In this document: piece after piece, positions 24,680-34,167 of the stretch | Layout of the letters: each line of letters opens with the position of its first letter | How positions within the stretch are numbered: position 1 is the stretch's first letter | NCBI GenBank assembly: GCA_013911135.1 | Contig: JACERO010000077.1 | Span: forward strand, 1-35,086 | Length of the DNA stretch: 35,086 bases | Origin: Candidatus Nitrosopumilus sp. | GTDB taxonomy: Archaea > Thermoproteota > Nitrososphaeria > Nitrososphaerales > Nitrosopumilaceae | Direction of reading: 5' to 3' | Position numbers and translations under genes: made by a program | Notes under the pieces: generated by a model | Told to the model about the DNA's origin: nothing | The model's database searches: none | The model's input: only the letters and a program-made list of their open reading frames with translations

Positions 24680-25390
24680 TTATTTTACTGTAAGTAATTC
24701 CTCAACTTTTTGAATCAAATCATTCATTGTTGTAACCTCCAAGATAGGTTGAAGATCATTTGGATCATTTGCACCAAGAGCAGACAATGAATAAATGTAA
24801 TCTATTGTAGGTGTGTCAGTAGTAAGATAGTATTGCTCTAAAACATGTTCTAATGTATGTGGTTCAACAACTTGAGGTAATGCTTGTGTAACAACTTTTT
24901 TTTTCCATAATTCAACTAGTTTTTCCCACTGGTCAAGTGAAATATTCTCATCAATTTCTGGAATCATTTCAACTTCAGCTTGAATGTACATTTTCTCTTC
25001 AGTTCCAACTTTCTCATGCATTTCAGACATTTCTTGATGTCCCTCTACTGAAAGTGGATCATAGTTTGTAGGTTGAGGAATTGATGGTGAAATAATTTTT
25101 TTAATTTTAAATGAGTTTCTTCCGATAGTCTCAATGTGTAATTGTAATCCATCAAGTTGAATGTCTTCACACTTTGTTATTTTGGCAATAGTTCCAACCA
25201 ATTTAGGAAAATTCCAACCATTTACAGAATTTTTTTCATCAATCAAACATACACCAAACTGACCATCACCTAGCATACAATCATCAACTAATTGCTTGTA
25301 ACGAGGCTCAAAGATTCGAAGTGGAAGTTCCTGTCTTGGAAATAAAACTAAATCTAAAGGAAATACTGGAATTACTTTTGTTTGAGTCAA
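24680..25390 (-). CDS. LON substrate-binding domain protein (no protease domain)
   Basis: A 236-residue protein made only of the N-terminal LON (La) domain: KVIPVFPLDLVLFPRQELPLRIFEPRYKQLVDDC opens it (shown in part: FPLDLVLFPRQELPLRIFEP), followed by FGVCLIDEK and a beta barrel, then a helical C-terminal part (residues 120-236). There is no AAA+ or Ser-Lys protease domain, so it is a stand-alone member like those in bacteria and plants, of uncertain function; substrate or adaptor binding is the usual guess. It starts with TTG at 25390 with no in-frame ATG nearby. Confidence 0.9.
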   Translation of the reverse strand: MTQTKVIPVFPLDLVLFPRQELPLRIFEPRYKQLVDDCMLGDGQFGVCLIDEKNSVNGWNFPKLVGTIAKITKCEDIQLDGLQLHIETIGRNSFKIKKIISPSIPQPTNYDPLSVEGHQEMSEMHEKVGTEEKMYIQAEVEMIPEIDENISLDQWEKLVELWKKKVVTQALPQVVEPHTLEHVLEQYYLTTDTPTIDYIYSLSALGANDPNDLQPILEVTTMNDLIQKVEELLTVK

Positions 25391-25443
25391 CTAATCATTA
25401 TTGAAATGTCTCTAGATATATGGAATACGAATTCTCAAATAAA

Positions 25444-26373
25444 TTAAAAACCGTTCTCATTAAGTATCAAACCTAATAGAGCTGCACGTGTATGCTTTCC
25501 ATATTCAGCTTGCTCAAAATATTTGGCATTTTTTGTTTTATCAACATCAGTTGAGATTTCATCTAATCGTGGAAGTGGATGTAAAATTATAGAGTCATCT
25601 TTCATTTGTTTTAATAAATCCAATCCCACTACATAGCTTCCTTTAACTTTGAGATATTCTTCTTCATCAGGGAATCTCTCCTTTTGGATTCTTGTTACAT
25701 AAAGAACATCAAGTTCATCAATATGTTCTTCAATATCAGTAGATTCTGTATAAGATAATCTCTTTTTGATTTCATAAACTGAATCAGATCGTATTCTAAG
25801 AGATTCTGGGGAAATTAAACGAACATCAACATCATAGTTTCCAAGTCCATACAACAAAGAATAAACAGTTCGTCCATACTTTAGATCACCAACAATTCCA
25901 ATTTTGAGACCATCAATCTTTTTCTTTTCTTTTTTAATTGTAAACAAATCTTGAATTGCTTGAGTTGGATGCTCTTCTGTACCACTACCCGCATTGATTA
26001 CAGGTTTGTCTGAAACTTCAGATGCAAATCTACTTGAACCATCCAAGGTGTGTCTCAATACTAGAATGTCAGAGTAAATTGACATTATTCGTACAGTATC
26101 AGCAAGACTTTCACCTTTTTGGGTAGAAGAAGAAGAAATATCAGAGATTCCTAACGAACTACCACCAACTGATGCCATAGCAGAATCAAAACTAAGACGA
26201 GTTCTAGTACTTGGCTCATAAAATAGATAAGCTAAAGTTTTTCCTTTACAAATCTCCCTTCGCTCTATTGGGTTTAGTTGCATCATCTTGTCTGTTGAGA
26301 CAAAGATTTTCTCTAGTTTTTCTTTATCAAATTCCTTAATTGAGATGATATCTTTTTGATAAAACTCGTTCAT
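25444..26373 (-). CDS. pyrB: Aspartate carbamoyltransferase, catalytic chain
   Basis: Joins carbamoyl phosphate and aspartate in the second step of pyrimidine synthesis. The 309-residue chain has the carbamoyl-phosphate loop STRTRLSFDSA, the HTLDGSSRFA region, the HPTQAIQDLFT motif and the HPLPRLDEIS loop for aspartate binding. Length is standard. It is divergent from pyrI with 41 bases between the start codons, while most archaea keep pyrB and pyrI in one operon. Confidence 0.97.
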   Translation of the reverse strand: MNEFYQKDIISIKEFDKEKLEKIFVSTDKMMQLNPIERREICKGKTLAYLFYEPSTRTRLSFDSAMASVGGSSLGISDISSSSTQKGESLADTVRIMSIYSDILVLRHTLDGSSRFASEVSDKPVINAGSGTEEHPTQAIQDLFTIKKEKKKIDGLKIGIVGDLKYGRTVYSLLYGLGNYDVDVRLISPESLRIRSDSVYEIKKRLSYTESTDIEEHIDELDVLYVTRIQKERFPDEEEYLKVKGSYVVGLDLLKQMKDDSIILHPLPRLDEISTDVDKTKNAKYFEQAEYGKHTRAALLGLILNENGF

Positions 26374-26414
26374 TCTTTCAATAATATATACAGGAGACTA
26401 TACAAAGTATTCTG
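26374..26414. promoter_or_regulatory. Shared pyrB-pyrI promoter region
   Basis: Only 41 bases separate the starts. ataatatatac (about 26381-26391) sits roughly 25-30 bases before the pyrI ATG. On the other strand ttgtatag (complement, about 26398-26405) is about 27 bases before the pyrB ATG. Each gene would be leaderless, and the two TATA boxes lie within each other's promoter, so expression is probably balanced from one point. Confidence 0.5.
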
Positions 26415-26876
26415 ATGGAACAGTCTGAACTTTTAGTTCGACGAATCAAGGAAGGGACTGTAATTGATCATATTGATGAAGGCAAGGGTCTTCAGGTCCT
26501 CAACACATTAAGAATTGATGGTAAAGATGGTAGTCTAATTACTATAGCTTTGAATGTTCCAAGTGGAAAATTCAAGAAAAAAGATATCATTAAAGTAGAA
26601 AATAAATTCCTAAAAGATGATGATACAAACAAACTTGCAGTCATTGTGCCAAAGGCAACAATTAACATCATCAAAAACTACAAGCTAGTTGAAAAGAGAA
26701 GGGTTGCTCTTCCAAATGAGATTGATAGAATCTTTCGTTGCTCAAATCCAGAATGTATCACAAACAGTACAGAACACATTGAATCAGTAATGGATGTTAT
26801 TGACAAAGATGGACAAGTACTCAAGTGTAGATATTGCGCAAGAGTACTAGACGTAAACCAGTTAAAATATAATTAA
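26415..26876 (+). CDS. pyrI: Aspartate carbamoyltransferase, regulatory chain
   Basis: Binds CTP/ATP and holds the catalytic trimers together. The 153-residue chain has an N-terminal allosteric domain (LLVRRIKEGTVIDHIDEGKGLQVL) and a C-terminal zinc domain with four Cys in the family spacing (CSNPEC...CRYC, residues about 112-141). The N-terminal Lys/Arg and IDHI residues used for nucleotide binding are kept. Confidence 0.96.
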   Translation: MEQSELLVRRIKEGTVIDHIDEGKGLQVLNTLRIDGKDGSLITIALNVPSGKFKKKDIIKVENKFLKDDDTNKLAVIVPKATINIIKNYKLVEKRRVALPNEIDRIFRCSNPECITNSTEHIESVMDVIDKDGQVLKCRYCARVLDVNQLKYN

Positions 26877-26909
26877 ATTTTAAAAATTTGAAAAAGATAT
26901 TGTTGTGGT

Positions 26910-27221
26910 TTATTGTCCTAAGATGATAAACATCATAACTATACCATAGATAGCAATTGATTCTACCATACCTACAAAGATGAATACTTTGGATTGTAAT
27001 GCAGGATTCTCACTAATTACTGCAAGACCTGCTGCACCTACTTGACCTAAACCAACACCGGCACCGCCTGCTGCAACACCAAATGCTATACCAGCGCCAA
27101 TTAGTTTGGAGCCATCACTCATGCCACCAGTGGATTCTTCTTGAGCATATGCTGCATCTGTAAGACCTGCAGCCACTAATGCAATGGCTGCTACTGATAA
27201 CAATAAAACAATAGGTTTCAT
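26910..27221 (-). CDS. atpK: A/V-type ATP synthase proteolipid subunit K, with signal-like leader
   Basis: Forms the membrane rotor ring. The 103-residue chain is one two-helix hairpin: helix 1 KLIGAGIAFGVAAGGAGVGLGQVGAAGLAV, then helix 2 FIFVGMVESIAIYGIVMMFI, with the ion-binding Glu in MVESIAIYG. Before the hairpin is a hydrophobic leader (MKPIVLLLSVAAIALVAAGL) ending AYAQEE, which looks like a cleavable signal peptide. The ring thus has one ion-binding site per hairpin. TATA-like tttaaatatgg about 25 bases upstream of the ATG suggests its own promoter in addition to the operon. Confidence 0.94.
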   Translation of the reverse strand: MKPIVLLLSVAAIALVAAGLTDAAYAQEESTGGMSDGSKLIGAGIAFGVAAGGAGVGLGQVGAAGLAVISENPALQSKVFIFVGMVESIAIYGIVMMFIILGQ

Positions 27222-27272
27222 CTGTCTGAATTTCTCATAATTCCATATTTAAATCATGATGATGTAATGGCA

Positions 27273-27404
27273 TTAAATTTGATCTAGTGTTTTCTTTTTG
27301 AATGAAGTTATATCATCTTTAATTGATTTTACAAAATTTTCATGATCATTATCTAATGTCTTTTTGGAAGTTTCGAGTAGTTTTTTGATTTCTTCTTTTG
27401 TCAT
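27273..27404 (-). CDS. 43-aa small protein between atpD and atpK
   Basis: The ATG (27402-27404) overlaps the atpD stop by the classic ATGA, so it is translationally coupled to atpD. The 43 residues (MTKEEIKKLLETSKKTLDND, then HENFVKSIKDDITSFKKKTLDQI) form one long charged helix with a hydrophobic stripe and no Cys, signal or membrane part. Its position inside the ATP synthase operon suggests a binding partner or stalk-associated peptide. It resembles, in style only, the coiled-coil peripheral stalk subunits such as H; I do not claim homology. Confidence 0.7.
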   Translation of the reverse strand: MTKEEIKKLLETSKKTLDNDHENFVKSIKDDITSFKKKTLDQI

Positions 27405-28036
27405 GATTTCCTATTTTGTATCTTTGCTTTAACTTTTTTTAACTTTGCGAATTCTTCTCTTTCTTTTTCTTCAAGAGCTTGAGCGATGAATCGAATATTA
27501 TGTTGATATTGTGGAATAATTACATTTTCAAGAGCATTTAACAATTTTTGTGTCTTTTCTAATGCTTTTGCAAGACTAAAGATAGAATTTTCATATTCTG
27601 CTGCTTTACAGATTTTTGGAAGTAGTTCTTTGATTTGTTTTGCTGCTCTATCAATTGAAGAATTTGTATCAGCAAATCCATAAGGCATTGATTTTGTATC
27701 TTTTTCAGTTACTGTAAGTGCTGGAATCTTTACATCAACTACTCTTCTTACATGAACATCTACTTGCATTACAGGTGGTGTGGATTCTGCAACAGAGTCA
27801 ACAGTGTCAGTTCCTAACGCCAAATATGCCTCATTTACTGACTTATAGATATCTTGTAAAGGATCCCAAATTCCACCTCTTGCTTTTGATGCTTCTACAA
27901 TCATTTCTTCAATGTTTTTTAAGAGAACTTTACGTTTATCATCTAAAATTTTTCGAACCATAGTAGCAACTTGGCTAGATTTTTTAAATTTTAAAAGTTC
28001 AATTTTTGTTGCAGAGACATTTTGTCCAAATGACAT
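27401..28036 (-). CDS. atpD: A/V-type ATP synthase subunit D
   Basis: Central rotor shaft of the A1 head. The 211-residue chain begins QNVSATKIELLKFKKSSQVA and has the long N- and C-terminal helices of the family; the C-terminus runs ALENVIIPQYQHNIRFIAQALEEKEREEFAKLKKVKAKI (shown in part: NVIIPQYQHNIRFI), which is the typical D-subunit signature. It starts 5 bases after atpB. Confidence 0.95.
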   Translation of the reverse strand: MSFGQNVSATKIELLKFKKSSQVATMVRKILDDKRKVLLKNIEEMIVEASKARGGIWDPLQDIYKSVNEAYLALGTDTVDSVAESTPPVMQVDVHVRRVVDVKIPALTVTEKDTKSMPYGFADTNSSIDRAAKQIKELLPKICKAAEYENSIFSLAKALEKTQKLLNALENVIIPQYQHNIRFIAQALEEKEREEFAKLKKVKAKIQNRKS

Positions 28037-28040
28037 TTTA

Positions 28041-29426
28041 TTATTTTCCCTTATAATATTGGTCTACGAATTTGTCTTTGATTTTAGTAATCTCATTCTT
28101 TGGTAGTTGAGAAACAATCTTCCATAAGATACCAAGTGTTTCTTCAATGGTTCTGTTCTCATCAGTTGCTTGTGAAAGGAATTCTTTTTCAAAAACATCA
28201 CCAACATCCATGTATTTCAGATCAATTTCAGTCAGTCCTGCTTTACCTACAATACCTGCTAGTGCTCTAACTTCTTGTGCTCTAGAATATGCATCATAAA
28301 CTTGATTAGCAACTTCACTATGATCTTCTCTGGTACTTCCTTCACCAATTCCGTCTTTCATCAGTCTACTAAGACTCATCAAAATATTGATTGGAGGGTA
28401 AATTCCTTGTCTGAACAAATCTCTGCCAACTACTACTTGTCCCTCGGTAATGTAACCAGTAAGGTCAGGGATTGGGTGAGTAATATCATCAGATGGCATT
28501 GATAAAATTGGAACTTGGGTAACACTTCCTTTCCTTCCCTGTAGTTTACCTGCTCTTTCATAGATTGTTGAGAGGTCAGTGTAAAGATAACCAGGATAAC
28601 CTTTTCTTCCAGGAACTTCTTCTCTTGCTGCACTAATCTCTCTTAATGCTTCTGCGTAGTTTGTCATGTCAGTCATTACAACTAGAACGTGTATTCCTAA
28701 ATCAAATGCCAAATATTCAGCGACAGTTAAAGCCACACGTGGAGTGATAATTCGTTCAATTGCAGGATCATCTGCTGTATTTAGAAATAGAACACTTCTC
28801 TTTAGTGCACCAGAATCTTCAAGACTTCGTCTGAAATATTCTGCTTCACTGTATTGCACACCAATTGCTGCAAAGACTACAGCAAAGTCATCTTGTGTTC
28901 CAACAACACTTGCTTGTCTTGCAATTTGTGCTGCTAAAAGGTTGTGAGACATTCCAGAGCCTGAAAAGATTGGAAGTTTTTGTCCTCTAACTAGAGTCAT
29001 CAATCCATCAATTACAGATACACCGGTTTGAATGAAGTCTTTTGGATATTCACGTTGTTCTGGATTCATTGGTTCGCCATTAATATCAACAAATTTATCA
29101 GCAATTGGATCTGGTAGTCCATCTTTTGGTCTACCTAGTCCATCAAAAACTCTACCAAGTACCTCTTTTGATACTGGCATTTCCATAACTTTACCTACAA
29201 ATTTAGCATTTGTTCCAGAGATAGATAGTCCAGTTGTTCCCTCAAAAACTTGAACGATTGCTTTACCGTTTCCTACTTCGAGAACTTTACCTAATCTTCT
29301 TTCTCCTTCATTAGTTTCAATTTCAACAAGTTCATCAAATGCTGCATTTTCAACATCATCTACAACTACCAATGGACCTTTGATTTCAGCAATTTTGCTG
29401 TATTGAACTCCGCCTTCTGTTGTCAA
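28041..29426 (-). CDS. atpB: A/V-type ATP synthase subunit B (non-catalytic)
   Basis: Partner of A in the hexameric head; binds nucleotide without a normal P-loop. At 461 residues it has [20 protein letters not shown] in place of Walker A, the [34 protein letters not shown] block and a C-terminal [15 protein letters not shown]. The start is TTG at 29426, overlapping the atpA stop (TTGA), so the two are coupled. Confidence 0.97.
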   Translation of the reverse strand: MTTEGGVQYSKIAEIKGPLVVVDDVENAAFDELVEIETNEGERRLGKVLEVGNGKAIVQVFEGTTGLSISGTNAKFVGKVMEMPVSKEVLGRVFDGLGRPKDGLPDPIADKFVDINGEPMNPEQREYPKDFIQTGVSVIDGLMTLVRGQKLPIFSGSGMSHNLLAAQIARQASVVGTQDDFAVVFAAIGVQYSEAEYFRRSLEDSGALKRSVLFLNTADDPAIERIITPRVALTVAEYLAFDLGIHVLVVMTDMTNYAEALREISAAREEVPGRKGYPGYLYTDLSTIYERAGKLQGRKGSVTQVPILSMPSDDITHPIPDLTGYITEGQVVVGRDLFRQGIYPPINILMSLSRLMKDGIGEGSTREDHSEVANQVYDAYSRAQEVRALAGIVGKAGLTEIDLKYMDVGDVFEKEFLSQATDENRTIEETLGILWKIVSQLPKNEITKIKDKFVDQYYKGK

Positions 29427-31201
29427 TTTGATACTTTAACTCCTGTAATAGATTTGAATTGTTCTTGCATTTCTTTTTCTAATTGATCAAGTTTTGGCAT
29501 TTCATCATCTTTGATATCCATTCTTGCTTTAAGAAGTGAAGGAATGATAGACATTGTTCGAATATCAACTAATGATGTACCTGCTTTGATTGCTTGCTGA
29601 CCTTGATTGTAAAAGTCAACTAATAGTTTCATTAGTTTAAACTGTTTTTCTGGACTACAAAAAGTATCTACATCATCAAATGAGTTTTGCTGTAAAAGAC
29701 CAATCTTAACCATTCTTGCAACTTCAAGAATTAGTTTTTCTTCATCAGGTAATGCTTCTGGACCTAAGAGTCTGACAATTTCTTTTAGTGTGTCTTCTCT
29801 TTGTAAAATTCCATATACTTCACTTCTTGTCTCAAACCAATCTTTATCGATATTTTCACTCCACCATTTAGCAATGTCAGCAAGATAACCAGAGTAACTA
29901 TTCATCCAGTTGATTGATGGATAGTGTCTAGAGTATGCAAGTTTTGCATCCAAAGCCCAAAAAGTTTTGATAAATCTCATTGTGTGGGTTGTAACTGGTT
30001 CTGTAAAGTCACCACCTGATGGAGATACGGCACCAATCAAAGTAACTGAACCATCACGATCTGGACTTCCAATTGCTCTAACACGACCTGCTCTTTCATA
30101 AAATTCTGCTAATCTTGATGCAAGATATGATGGATACCCTTCTTCTGCGGGCATCTCTTCTAATCTACCACTCATTTCTCTGAGTGATTCGGCCCATCTA
30201 CTTGTAGAGTCTGCTACAAGTACAACGTCTTTACCCATATCTCTGTAATATTCTGCAATTGTTACACCAGTGTAGATACTTGCTTCTCTTGCTGCTACTG
30301 GCATGTTACTAGTATTTGCAACAAGAACAGTTCTATCCATGAGTGGTTTTCCACTACGTGGATCTTTGAGGTGTGGGAATTCAACTAGAACTTCAGTCAT
30401 CTCGTTTCCTCGCTCACCGCAACCAATGTAAACAACAACTTGAGAATCAGCCCATTTTGCAATTTGGTGTAATGTAACAGTCTTTCCTGTTCCAAATGCT
30501 CCAGGAATTGAACCAGTTCCACCTTTTGCAATTGGGAAAAATGTGTCTATTACACGTTGTCCAGTTAATAATGGAACAGTAGGATCATAACGACTTTTGT
30601 ATGGTCTTGGTTTTCTTACAGGCCATTTATGATACATCTTAAGTGAAATAGTTTCTCCATCTTTCTCAGATGTAGCTATTTCAGTTTCTAAATCATAATC
30701 TCCTTCTGAAACGATATTTGTAATTTTTCCACCTTTGTGATCTGGTGGAATCATAATAGAGTGTTCAATAAGATCAGTTTCTTGTACAGTTCCAAGTACA
30801 TTTCCTCCAGTAACTTCATCACCAACACTAACAGTTGGTACAAAATGCCATTTTTTTGTCATATCAACTGGAGTAGTTACAATACCTCTTCCAATGAATG
30901 AACCAGATTGTTTTGATAGTTCTTTTAGAGGTCTTTGAATTCCATCATAAAGTTGTCCAATAATACCTGGACCTAACAAAACACTAAGTGGATTTCCAGT
31001 ACCAACAACAGGCTCACCGGGTTTTAATCCACTGGTTGATTCATAGACTTGAATAAATGCAACATCACCAGTTAATCTAATTACTTCACCAATTAATTTT
31101 GCATTACCAACAGATACAGTTTCATACATTTTTGCGTCAGACATACCATCTGCTCTAACGGCAGGACCACTTACCCAAACAATTTTACCTTGAGCTGCCA
31201 T
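29423..31201 (-). CDS. atpA: A/V-type ATP synthase subunit A (catalytic)
   Basis: Catalytic head subunit that makes ATP. From ATG 31201 the chain is 592 residues, beginning [17 protein letters not shown]. It has the P-loop GAFGTGKT, the A-specific 'non-homologous' insert ([15 protein letters not shown] region), the [17 protein letters not shown] motif and [24 protein letters not shown]. An upstream in-frame ATG at 31231 would add ten residues and overlap atpE; the ATG one base after the atpE stop is the better start. Confidence 0.97.
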   Translation of the reverse strand: MAAQGKIVWVSGPAVRADGMSDAKMYETVSVGNAKLIGEVIRLTGDVAFIQVYESTSGLKPGEPVVGTGNPLSVLLGPGIIGQLYDGIQRPLKELSKQSGSFIGRGIVTTPVDMTKKWHFVPTVSVGDEVTGGNVLGTVQETDLIEHSIMIPPDHKGGKITNIVSEGDYDLETEIATSEKDGETISLKMYHKWPVRKPRPYKSRYDPTVPLLTGQRVIDTFFPIAKGGTGSIPGAFGTGKTVTLHQIAKWADSQVVVYIGCGERGNEMTEVLVEFPHLKDPRSGKPLMDRTVLVANTSNMPVAAREASIYTGVTIAEYYRDMGKDVVLVADSTSRWAESLREMSGRLEEMPAEEGYPSYLASRLAEFYERAGRVRAIGSPDRDGSVTLIGAVSPSGGDFTEPVTTHTMRFIKTFWALDAKLAYSRHYPSINWMNSYSGYLADIAKWWSENIDKDWFETRSEVYGILQREDTLKEIVRLLGPEALPDEEKLILEVARMVKIGLLQQNSFDDVDTFCSPEKQFKLMKLLVDFYNQGQQAIKAGTSLVDIRTMSIIPSLLKARMDIKDDEMPKLDQLEKEMQEQFKSITGVKVSN

Positions 31202-31202
31202 T

Positions 31203-31802
31203 CTAATTTCCCACTCCGAATTTGGATGCAATTTCTTTCCTTATTAAAGGCTTCAAGCGTTCAATTCTTGTATCTATAGTATTATCAAATGTCATTGTAC
31301 CATCTTTTGATTTTATTATAACTCCACCAAGACAATCAATTGTATCAGATGATAATTCAGCTCCTGAGAATTTAGATAATGCAGATTGTACTACATCTTT
31401 GTCTTTAGCATTTGTAAAAACTGTAACTTCAGTTACACCTAAAATTTTAGTTGATTCATCTAACAAAGTATTAATAAGATTTGAGTAATCTCCACTTCGA
31501 TCAGCATTTGCTATTTGATCTAACGCTTTTGAAAAGACCTTGTCAACTCCTTCTTCTAATAACAAAAGTTGTTTGTTTCTAACTTCTAGTTCGGAACTAC
31601 CAATAATTTGTTTTTCAATTTTGTTTGCTTCTTTGTTTCCATCTGAAATAATTTTATCAAATCCCTGTTCGAGTTTTGGAAGTGAGTTATCTAATGTTTG
31701 TTTAGAATCTAAACTTGAATTTTCAAGATCTAGTAGAATTTCTTTTTCGGTTTTCTTGAGAATTTTGTCAATAGATTTTTCTAATGTAGAATTAGGTGCC
31801 AA
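31203..31802 (-). CDS. atpE: A/V-type ATP synthase subunit E
   Basis: Peripheral stalk subunit. The 199-residue chain has a long N-terminal coiled helix ([21 protein letters not shown]...) and the C-terminal globular domain ([31 protein letters not shown], shown in part: [17 protein letters not shown]), the E-family signature. Start is TTG at 31802; the frame has a stop a little upstream and no ATG. It is first in the minus-strand order E-A-B-D-x-K. Its usual partner H is not in the window. Confidence 0.94.
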   Translation of the reverse strand: MAPNSTLEKSIDKILKKTEKEILLDLENSSLDSKQTLDNSLPKLEQGFDKIISDGNKEANKIEKQIIGSSELEVRNKQLLLLEEGVDKVFSKALDQIANADRSGDYSNLINTLLDESTKILGVTEVTVFTNAKDKDVVQSALSKFSGAELSSDTIDCLGGVIIKSKDGTMTFDNTIDTRIERLKPLIRKEIASKFGVGN

Positions 31803-31924
31803 TATGGGGTGGTCATTGGATAATAGATTTTAATGTTTGGGAGGAATTAAAATAATTCAAAAAAAATCATGTTTTCAATTTGAACTTAGAAAGATATTAT
31901 AGTGTAATAATTGTCGTGGGAAGT
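31803..31924. promoter_or_regulatory. Divergent atpE/atpI promoter region
   Basis: The spacing between the two divergent ATP synthase units has a TATA word atattatag at 31894-31902, whose distance favours a leaderless start at GTG 31925 for atpI, and attaaaatct (complement of about 31825-31834) some 25-28 bases before the atpE TTG. ATG at 31869 opens only a four-codon frame. Confidence 0.45.
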
Positions 31925-34027
31925 GTGACTGTTACAGAGCTTCTGATGGGCAGTGTTATACTTCCAAGAAATGAATCTCCAAAAGCAATATCACGTCTAG
32001 CCGAATTTGAATGGTTTCATAAAATGGAGATGGAAAATGAAACAGTTACTCCTGAAATAGATGATCTTCTTTTACGGGCACAAAAAACACACCAATTTGT
32101 TGAAGATGTGATCAAGGGATTGAATATTCCTCTACGAGTTGGCATTATGGAGATTCTTTTCAAAGGGACTGTAATTAAAAAGAAAAATTATGAAATTGAT
32201 GAGATCGAAAATTTGATTGCAGAACTAGAAAAAGTTCCAGATAGTATCACTAAAGCAGCAAAAGTATTAGAAGAGAAGTCGAAGATTAGTCACTCCCTTG
32301 AAGAATTCAAATCATTAAAAGAAACATTACAAGTTGTCAATAAACTAAAAGTTGACCTAAGTGGTTTTGGAGAGATGAATTATTTTTATACAAATCTATT
32401 TGTCATTAATACTTCAGATTTTGGAGAGATTGAACGATCATTAGAAGGCATACCAATTTTCAAATATGATTTAGAGTCTAAAGAAAAATCAGCTATAATA
32501 ATAATTTCTGATATTGATGACTCCGATAAAATTCTCAAAGTTATGCGAGCACTTAATTCTAATCCGTTTAGTATCCCTAAAGATATTCCTCAAATTCCAA
32601 GTGAAGCGTATTCTTTAGCAGAAGTAAAGATAAAGGAATTAACAGCACAACAAAAATCAATTTCAAAAGAATTAGCTTCCATCACAAAAAAAATTCGACG
32701 TGAAATTCTAATAATGCATGAAAATTCGTTTGTGGCAAAAGAAGTTCTTGAAATATTACGTAAACCAGGAGGTACAAAGAATTTTGCAGTTATTCAAGGA
32801 TATATCCCAAAGAAGATGGAGAAAAAATTCAAAGAAGTAACAAGTCAATGGACTTCAATTACTGAAGAAATAAAAGATGAAGAGGCACTTTCAGAACTTC
32901 CTGTTTATTTGGATAACCCAAAATGGGTTAGAACATATGAAGTAATTACTAGTAGTCAAGGAATCCCAAAGCGAGGAGAATTTGATCCTACATGGATGAT
33001 TGCACTCATGTGGCCTATATTTTATGGATTAATGTTTGCAGATTTAGGCCATGGATTATTGTTAATGGGCTTGGGTTTATTATTCAAATTCAAAGGACAA
33101 GGCACTCTATCAAGATGGGGAATGTTACTTGCAATGTCTGGTGGAGCAGGTGCACTAGCGGGAATTTTTCAGGGTGAAATATTTGGTTTTCACTTAGAAC
33201 ACTTTGCAGGATTTGAAGCGTTGTTACATGAAGGTGGGCCACTTCATTCAATTGAATGGTTGATTGGTTCTATCAGTGTAGCAGAATTAACATTTGATCA
33301 AGTAATCATGATTCTTAAAGTATCATTATTCTTAGGAGTTATTCATTTAGGTTGGGCTTTCCTTTTACGAATTCGTAACTTTGCAAAAAAGAAAGACAAA
33401 AGTGCATTGATCTTCGAAGCAATTCCTAATTTGTTCATGTGGTTAGGAGTTTTTGGAGTAATGATGGGAGCAATAGGTTCTGGATATGATGTCATGAACA
33501 TGTATTCGAAAATTCACACAGAAGCTGTTCCTTGGGTATCAGTACTTGTTGGAGAATGGGCAGTTGTATGGATAGTTGTTCGAGTTTCAATTATTATTAT
33601 TCTTGCATGTGTTGTATTGATGATAATTGGCGGAATAAAACATAACAAAAAACATCCAGAGGATGGTGGTGATATGGTAAGTGTAATCATGGAAGTCTTA
33701 CTTGGAAAGACCATTGAATGCCTGGCGCACTCGATTAGTTATGCGCGAATAGGAATTATGCTTCTAGTACATGCAGCTCTTTTGCTTACAGTTAATCAGG
33801 CCTATGAATCATTAGGAGGACTTAGCAATCCAATGTCTCTTGTACTAATTATTGGTGGACAAATAGGAATCATGATGATTGAAGGTTTGATTGTTTACAT
33901 CCAGTCTCTAAGGCTTCATCTCTATGAGTTCTTTACAAAATGGTATGATGGTGGTTCCCAACCATTCCAACAATTAGTTCCAGAAAGGGTTTACAATACA
34001 TATTCTTGGAAGAGTAAGAAAAAATAG
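31925..34027 (+). CDS. atpI: A/V-type ATP synthase subunit I (a-subunit)
   Basis: Membrane stator subunit that forms the ion path against the K ring. The chain is 700 residues from the GTG at 31925; TTG 31880 or GTG 31916 would lengthen it by 15 or 3 residues. The N-terminal half is soluble with coiled coils (ENLIAELEKVPDSITKAAKVLEEK); the C-terminal half has 7-8 membrane spans starting WMIALMWPIFYGLMFADLGHGLLL, the family signature, and includes ECLAHSISYARIGIMLLVHA and LRLHLYEFFTKWYDGG near the end. It is on the opposite strand to the rest, sharing a promoter region with atpE. Confidence 0.95.
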   Translation: MTVTELLMGSVILPRNESPKAISRLAEFEWFHKMEMENETVTPEIDDLLLRAQKTHQFVEDVIKGLNIPLRVGIMEILFKGTVIKKKNYEIDEIENLIAELEKVPDSITKAAKVLEEKSKISHSLEEFKSLKETLQVVNKLKVDLSGFGEMNYFYTNLFVINTSDFGEIERSLEGIPIFKYDLESKEKSAIIIISDIDDSDKILKVMRALNSNPFSIPKDIPQIPSEAYSLAEVKIKELTAQQKSISKELASITKKIRREILIMHENSFVAKEVLEILRKPGGTKNFAVIQGYIPKKMEKKFKEVTSQWTSITEEIKDEEALSELPVYLDNPKWVRTYEVITSSQGIPKRGEFDPTWMIALMWPIFYGLMFADLGHGLLLMGLGLLFKFKGQGTLSRWGMLLAMSGGAGALAGIFQGEIFGFHLEHFAGFEALLHEGGPLHSIEWLIGSISVAELTFDQVIMILKVSLFLGVIHLGWAFLLRIRNFAKKKDKSALIFEAIPNLFMWLGVFGVMMGAIGSGYDVMNMYSKIHTEAVPWVSVLVGEWAVVWIVVRVSIIIILACVVLMIIGGIKHNKKHPEDGGDMVSVIMEVLLGKTIECLAHSISYARIGIMLLVHAALLLTVNQAYESLGGLSNPMSLVLIIGGQIGIMMIEGLIVYIQSLRLHLYEFFTKWYDGGSQPFQQLVPERVYNTYSWKSKKK

Positions 34028-34047
34028 AAGTGGGAGATAGAAAGAAC

Positions 34048-34134
34048 ATGTCAAAAGAATTCATAATAACTATAATTCCTGCAGGAATTATGCTTGGATT
34101 CGCTATTTTTGGAATAACATTAGTTAGTCCATAG
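34048..34134 (+). CDS. 28-aa single-span membrane peptide after atpI
   Basis: ATG at 34048 opens a 28-residue frame (MSKEFIITIIPAGIMLGFAI, then FGITLVSP) ending TAG. It is nearly all one membrane helix with a charged N-terminus and a Pro-Ala-Gly kink. The purine-rich gggaga at 34032-34037 lies about ten bases upstream. It begins 20 bases after the atpI stop, so it is likely cotranscribed. Candidates are a small accessory subunit of the ion path or an assembly factor. I do not recognise the family. Confidence 0.6.
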   Translation: MSKEFIITIIPAGIMLGFAIFGITLVSP

Positions 34135-34167
34135 TTTGTTGTAATGCTTAGTGTTTGTTTTTTGTGA

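Noticed and set aside
31202-31231. Longer atpA start (ATG 31231)
   Set aside because: It overlaps atpE, and the A family begins near [16 protein letters not shown] 31201 fits the coupled spacing.
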